From a bacterium (lineage in GTDB: Bacteria; UBA8248), in the NCBI GenBank assembly GCA_022825065.1, contig JAJDYR010000018.1, forward strand, positions 1-33,605: a stretch of 33,605 bases of DNA, read 5' to 3'. Every line of letters starts with the position of its first letter. Position 1 is the stretch's first letter. The translations under genes were made by a program, and so were the position numbers. Positions 32,797 through 33,605 of the stretch are shown here, piece by piece. Under the pieces are notes generated by a model, which ran no database searches, was not told the origin of the DNA, and saw nothing but the letters and a program-made list of their open reading frames with translations.

Positions 32797-33605
32797 CTAC
32801 TGAAAATCGAGCGTTTTCGCTTCGCGGCCCAGGGCGATTTGCCCGATGGTTTCGAGGCAGCGGTCGTTGGCGGGCGGCATGACGATGCCGGCCACCGCGT
32901 CCCTCAAATGGCGCTCGAGCGGCAGGGAACGGTGAAGCCCGCGACCGCCGCACAGGCGGATTCCCTGCTCGGCGAGTTCCTTGGCGGCTTCGGTCGCCAG
33001 GAATTTCGCCTGGTTGAGGATGAAGGTCAGTTCCATCTTGCCGAGGTTTCCCCTGAGCGCGCCCAGTTTCTCGGCGGCGCGGCGAGCGTTCTCGAGCAGC
33101 ATGGCCATCTCGCCAATCTGGCGCTGCGTGCGGTCCAGCTCGCCCAGAGGAACTCCCATGCCCGATTTCGTTTTCTTCACGTAATCCACCGTGAACTGAT
33201 AGGCCGCCTCCGCGATGCCGATGTAGACGGCGGTGTATCCCAGAGACCACATGCTCATGTCCTTGCCCAGAATGCTGCCCGGATCCCCGATGATCTCGTC
33301 GGACTTCACGGCGACGTCGTGAAACATCAGGGAATTCGAAGCCGTTCCCCGCATGCCGATCGTGTGCCAATCATCCAGGATTTCAATGTTCTCTCTCGCA
33401 GCGGGGATCATCACGTTCAGAAGACCCTCCTGCAGGGTTTCCGCGCCGTCGAGGTAGCTCCAGGTGAAGTAATATGTCGCCCCTGTGGAGAGGGAGCAGA
33501 AATGCTTCTTGCCGTGAAGGCGGTAGAGGCCGTTATCCTCGCGAATGGAAGTGCGCACCGCCAGCTTGTCGCGGAAGGAGCTGCCCGGCTCGCTCGTGAT
33601 GGAGG
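32797..33605 (-). CDS. Acyl-CoA dehydrogenase family protein, N-terminus outside window
   Basis: The frame runs off the right edge at 33605. The visible 269 residues contain a middle beta-domain (HGKKHFCSLSTGATYYFTWSYL), DWHTIGMRGTASNSLMFHDVAVKSDEIIG, a segment typical of acyl-CoA dehydrogenases, and the C-terminal helical domain (QFLATEAAKEL-like LATEAAKELAEQGIRLCGGRGLHRSLPLERHLRDA). The C-terminal end resembles acyl-CoA dehydrogenase and DszC/HpaB-type flavin monooxygenases. The catalytic Glu and the FAD-binding parts cannot be judged because the start is missing. It is convergent with the ggt gene and separated by 87 bases. Confidence 0.8.
   Translation of the reverse strand, partial: SITSEPGSSFRDKLAVRTSIREDNGLYRLHGKKHFCSLSTGATYYFTWSYLDGAETLQEGLLNVMIPAARENIEILDDWHTIGMRGTASNSLMFHDVAVKSDEIIGDPGSILGKDMSMWSLGYTAVYIGIAEAAYQFTVDYVKKTKSGMGVPLGELDRTQRQIGEMAMLLENARRAAEKLGALRGNLGKMELTFILNQAKFLATEAAKELAEQGIRLCGGRGLHRSLPLERHLRDAVAGIVMPPANDRCLETIGQIALGREAKTLDFQ

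Overview
The window is a gene-dense chromosomal segment of a high-GC Gram-negative-type bacterium. It has RND and EmrAB-type efflux pumps, a TatA, a predicted lipoprotein adaptor and Sec-type signal peptides. Gene families and GC content suggest an uncultivated proteobacterial, Nitrospinota or Tectomicrobia-like lineage, but no rRNA or marker gene here fixes the taxonomy. A likely in-frame UGA (Sec) codon implies that the organism makes selenoproteins. No phage, IS element, transposase or CRISPR array was seen.

Layout. 1-814: a Panacea-type antitoxin (5' truncated) overlapping a candidate toxin. 972-6936: a PLP aminotransferase, tatA, and a molybdenum-cofactor cluster (moeA, a moeA-periplasmic-binding-protein fusion, moaA). 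7257-11877: an RND adaptor and pump pair. 11961-13297: rph and rdgB. 13407-14084: an AhpD/CMD-family gene interrupted by an in-frame TGA exactly where the second Cys of the CxxC centre should be, followed 21 nt later by a hairpin with a GGUC loop. The gene is best read as a selenoprotein. 14275-15563: a small secreted protein gene, a complete higBA toxin-antitoxin cassette with its own promoter and operator, and a degenerate copy of the 3' end of the secreted-protein gene. 15758-17609: a hipB-like/hipA module with an AT-rich promoter bracketed by an inverted repeat. 17600-18457 (minus): a xylose-isomerase-like TIM-barrel protein. 18606-20185 (minus): an ArsP/DUF318-type permease and a Cys-rich MarR regulator in one operon with a palindromic operator. 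20486-21376: a DehI-family protein. 21757-22114: tRNA-Arg(UCU), tRNA-His(GUG), tRNA-Arg(UCG). 22417-27512: a complete five-gene branched-chain amino-acid type ABC transporter. 27722-27798: tRNA-Lys(CUU). 28007-30936 (minus): an EmrAB-type pump. 31156-32709: gamma-glutamyltransferase without a signal peptide. 32797-33605 (minus): a truncated acyl-CoA dehydrogenase.

How the pieces may fit together. The moco genes with tatA suggest support for exported molybdoenzymes. Molybdoenzymes such as formate dehydrogenases are commonly selenoproteins, which agrees with the Sec codon seen here, but no such enzyme lies in the window. Three toxin-antitoxin-like modules fall in the first 18 kb. The strongest unusual signal is the AhpD-like selenoprotein with its SECIS-like hairpin. 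Secondary signals are the higBA cassette with the duplicated gene end and the Cys-pair-rich MarR/permease operon.
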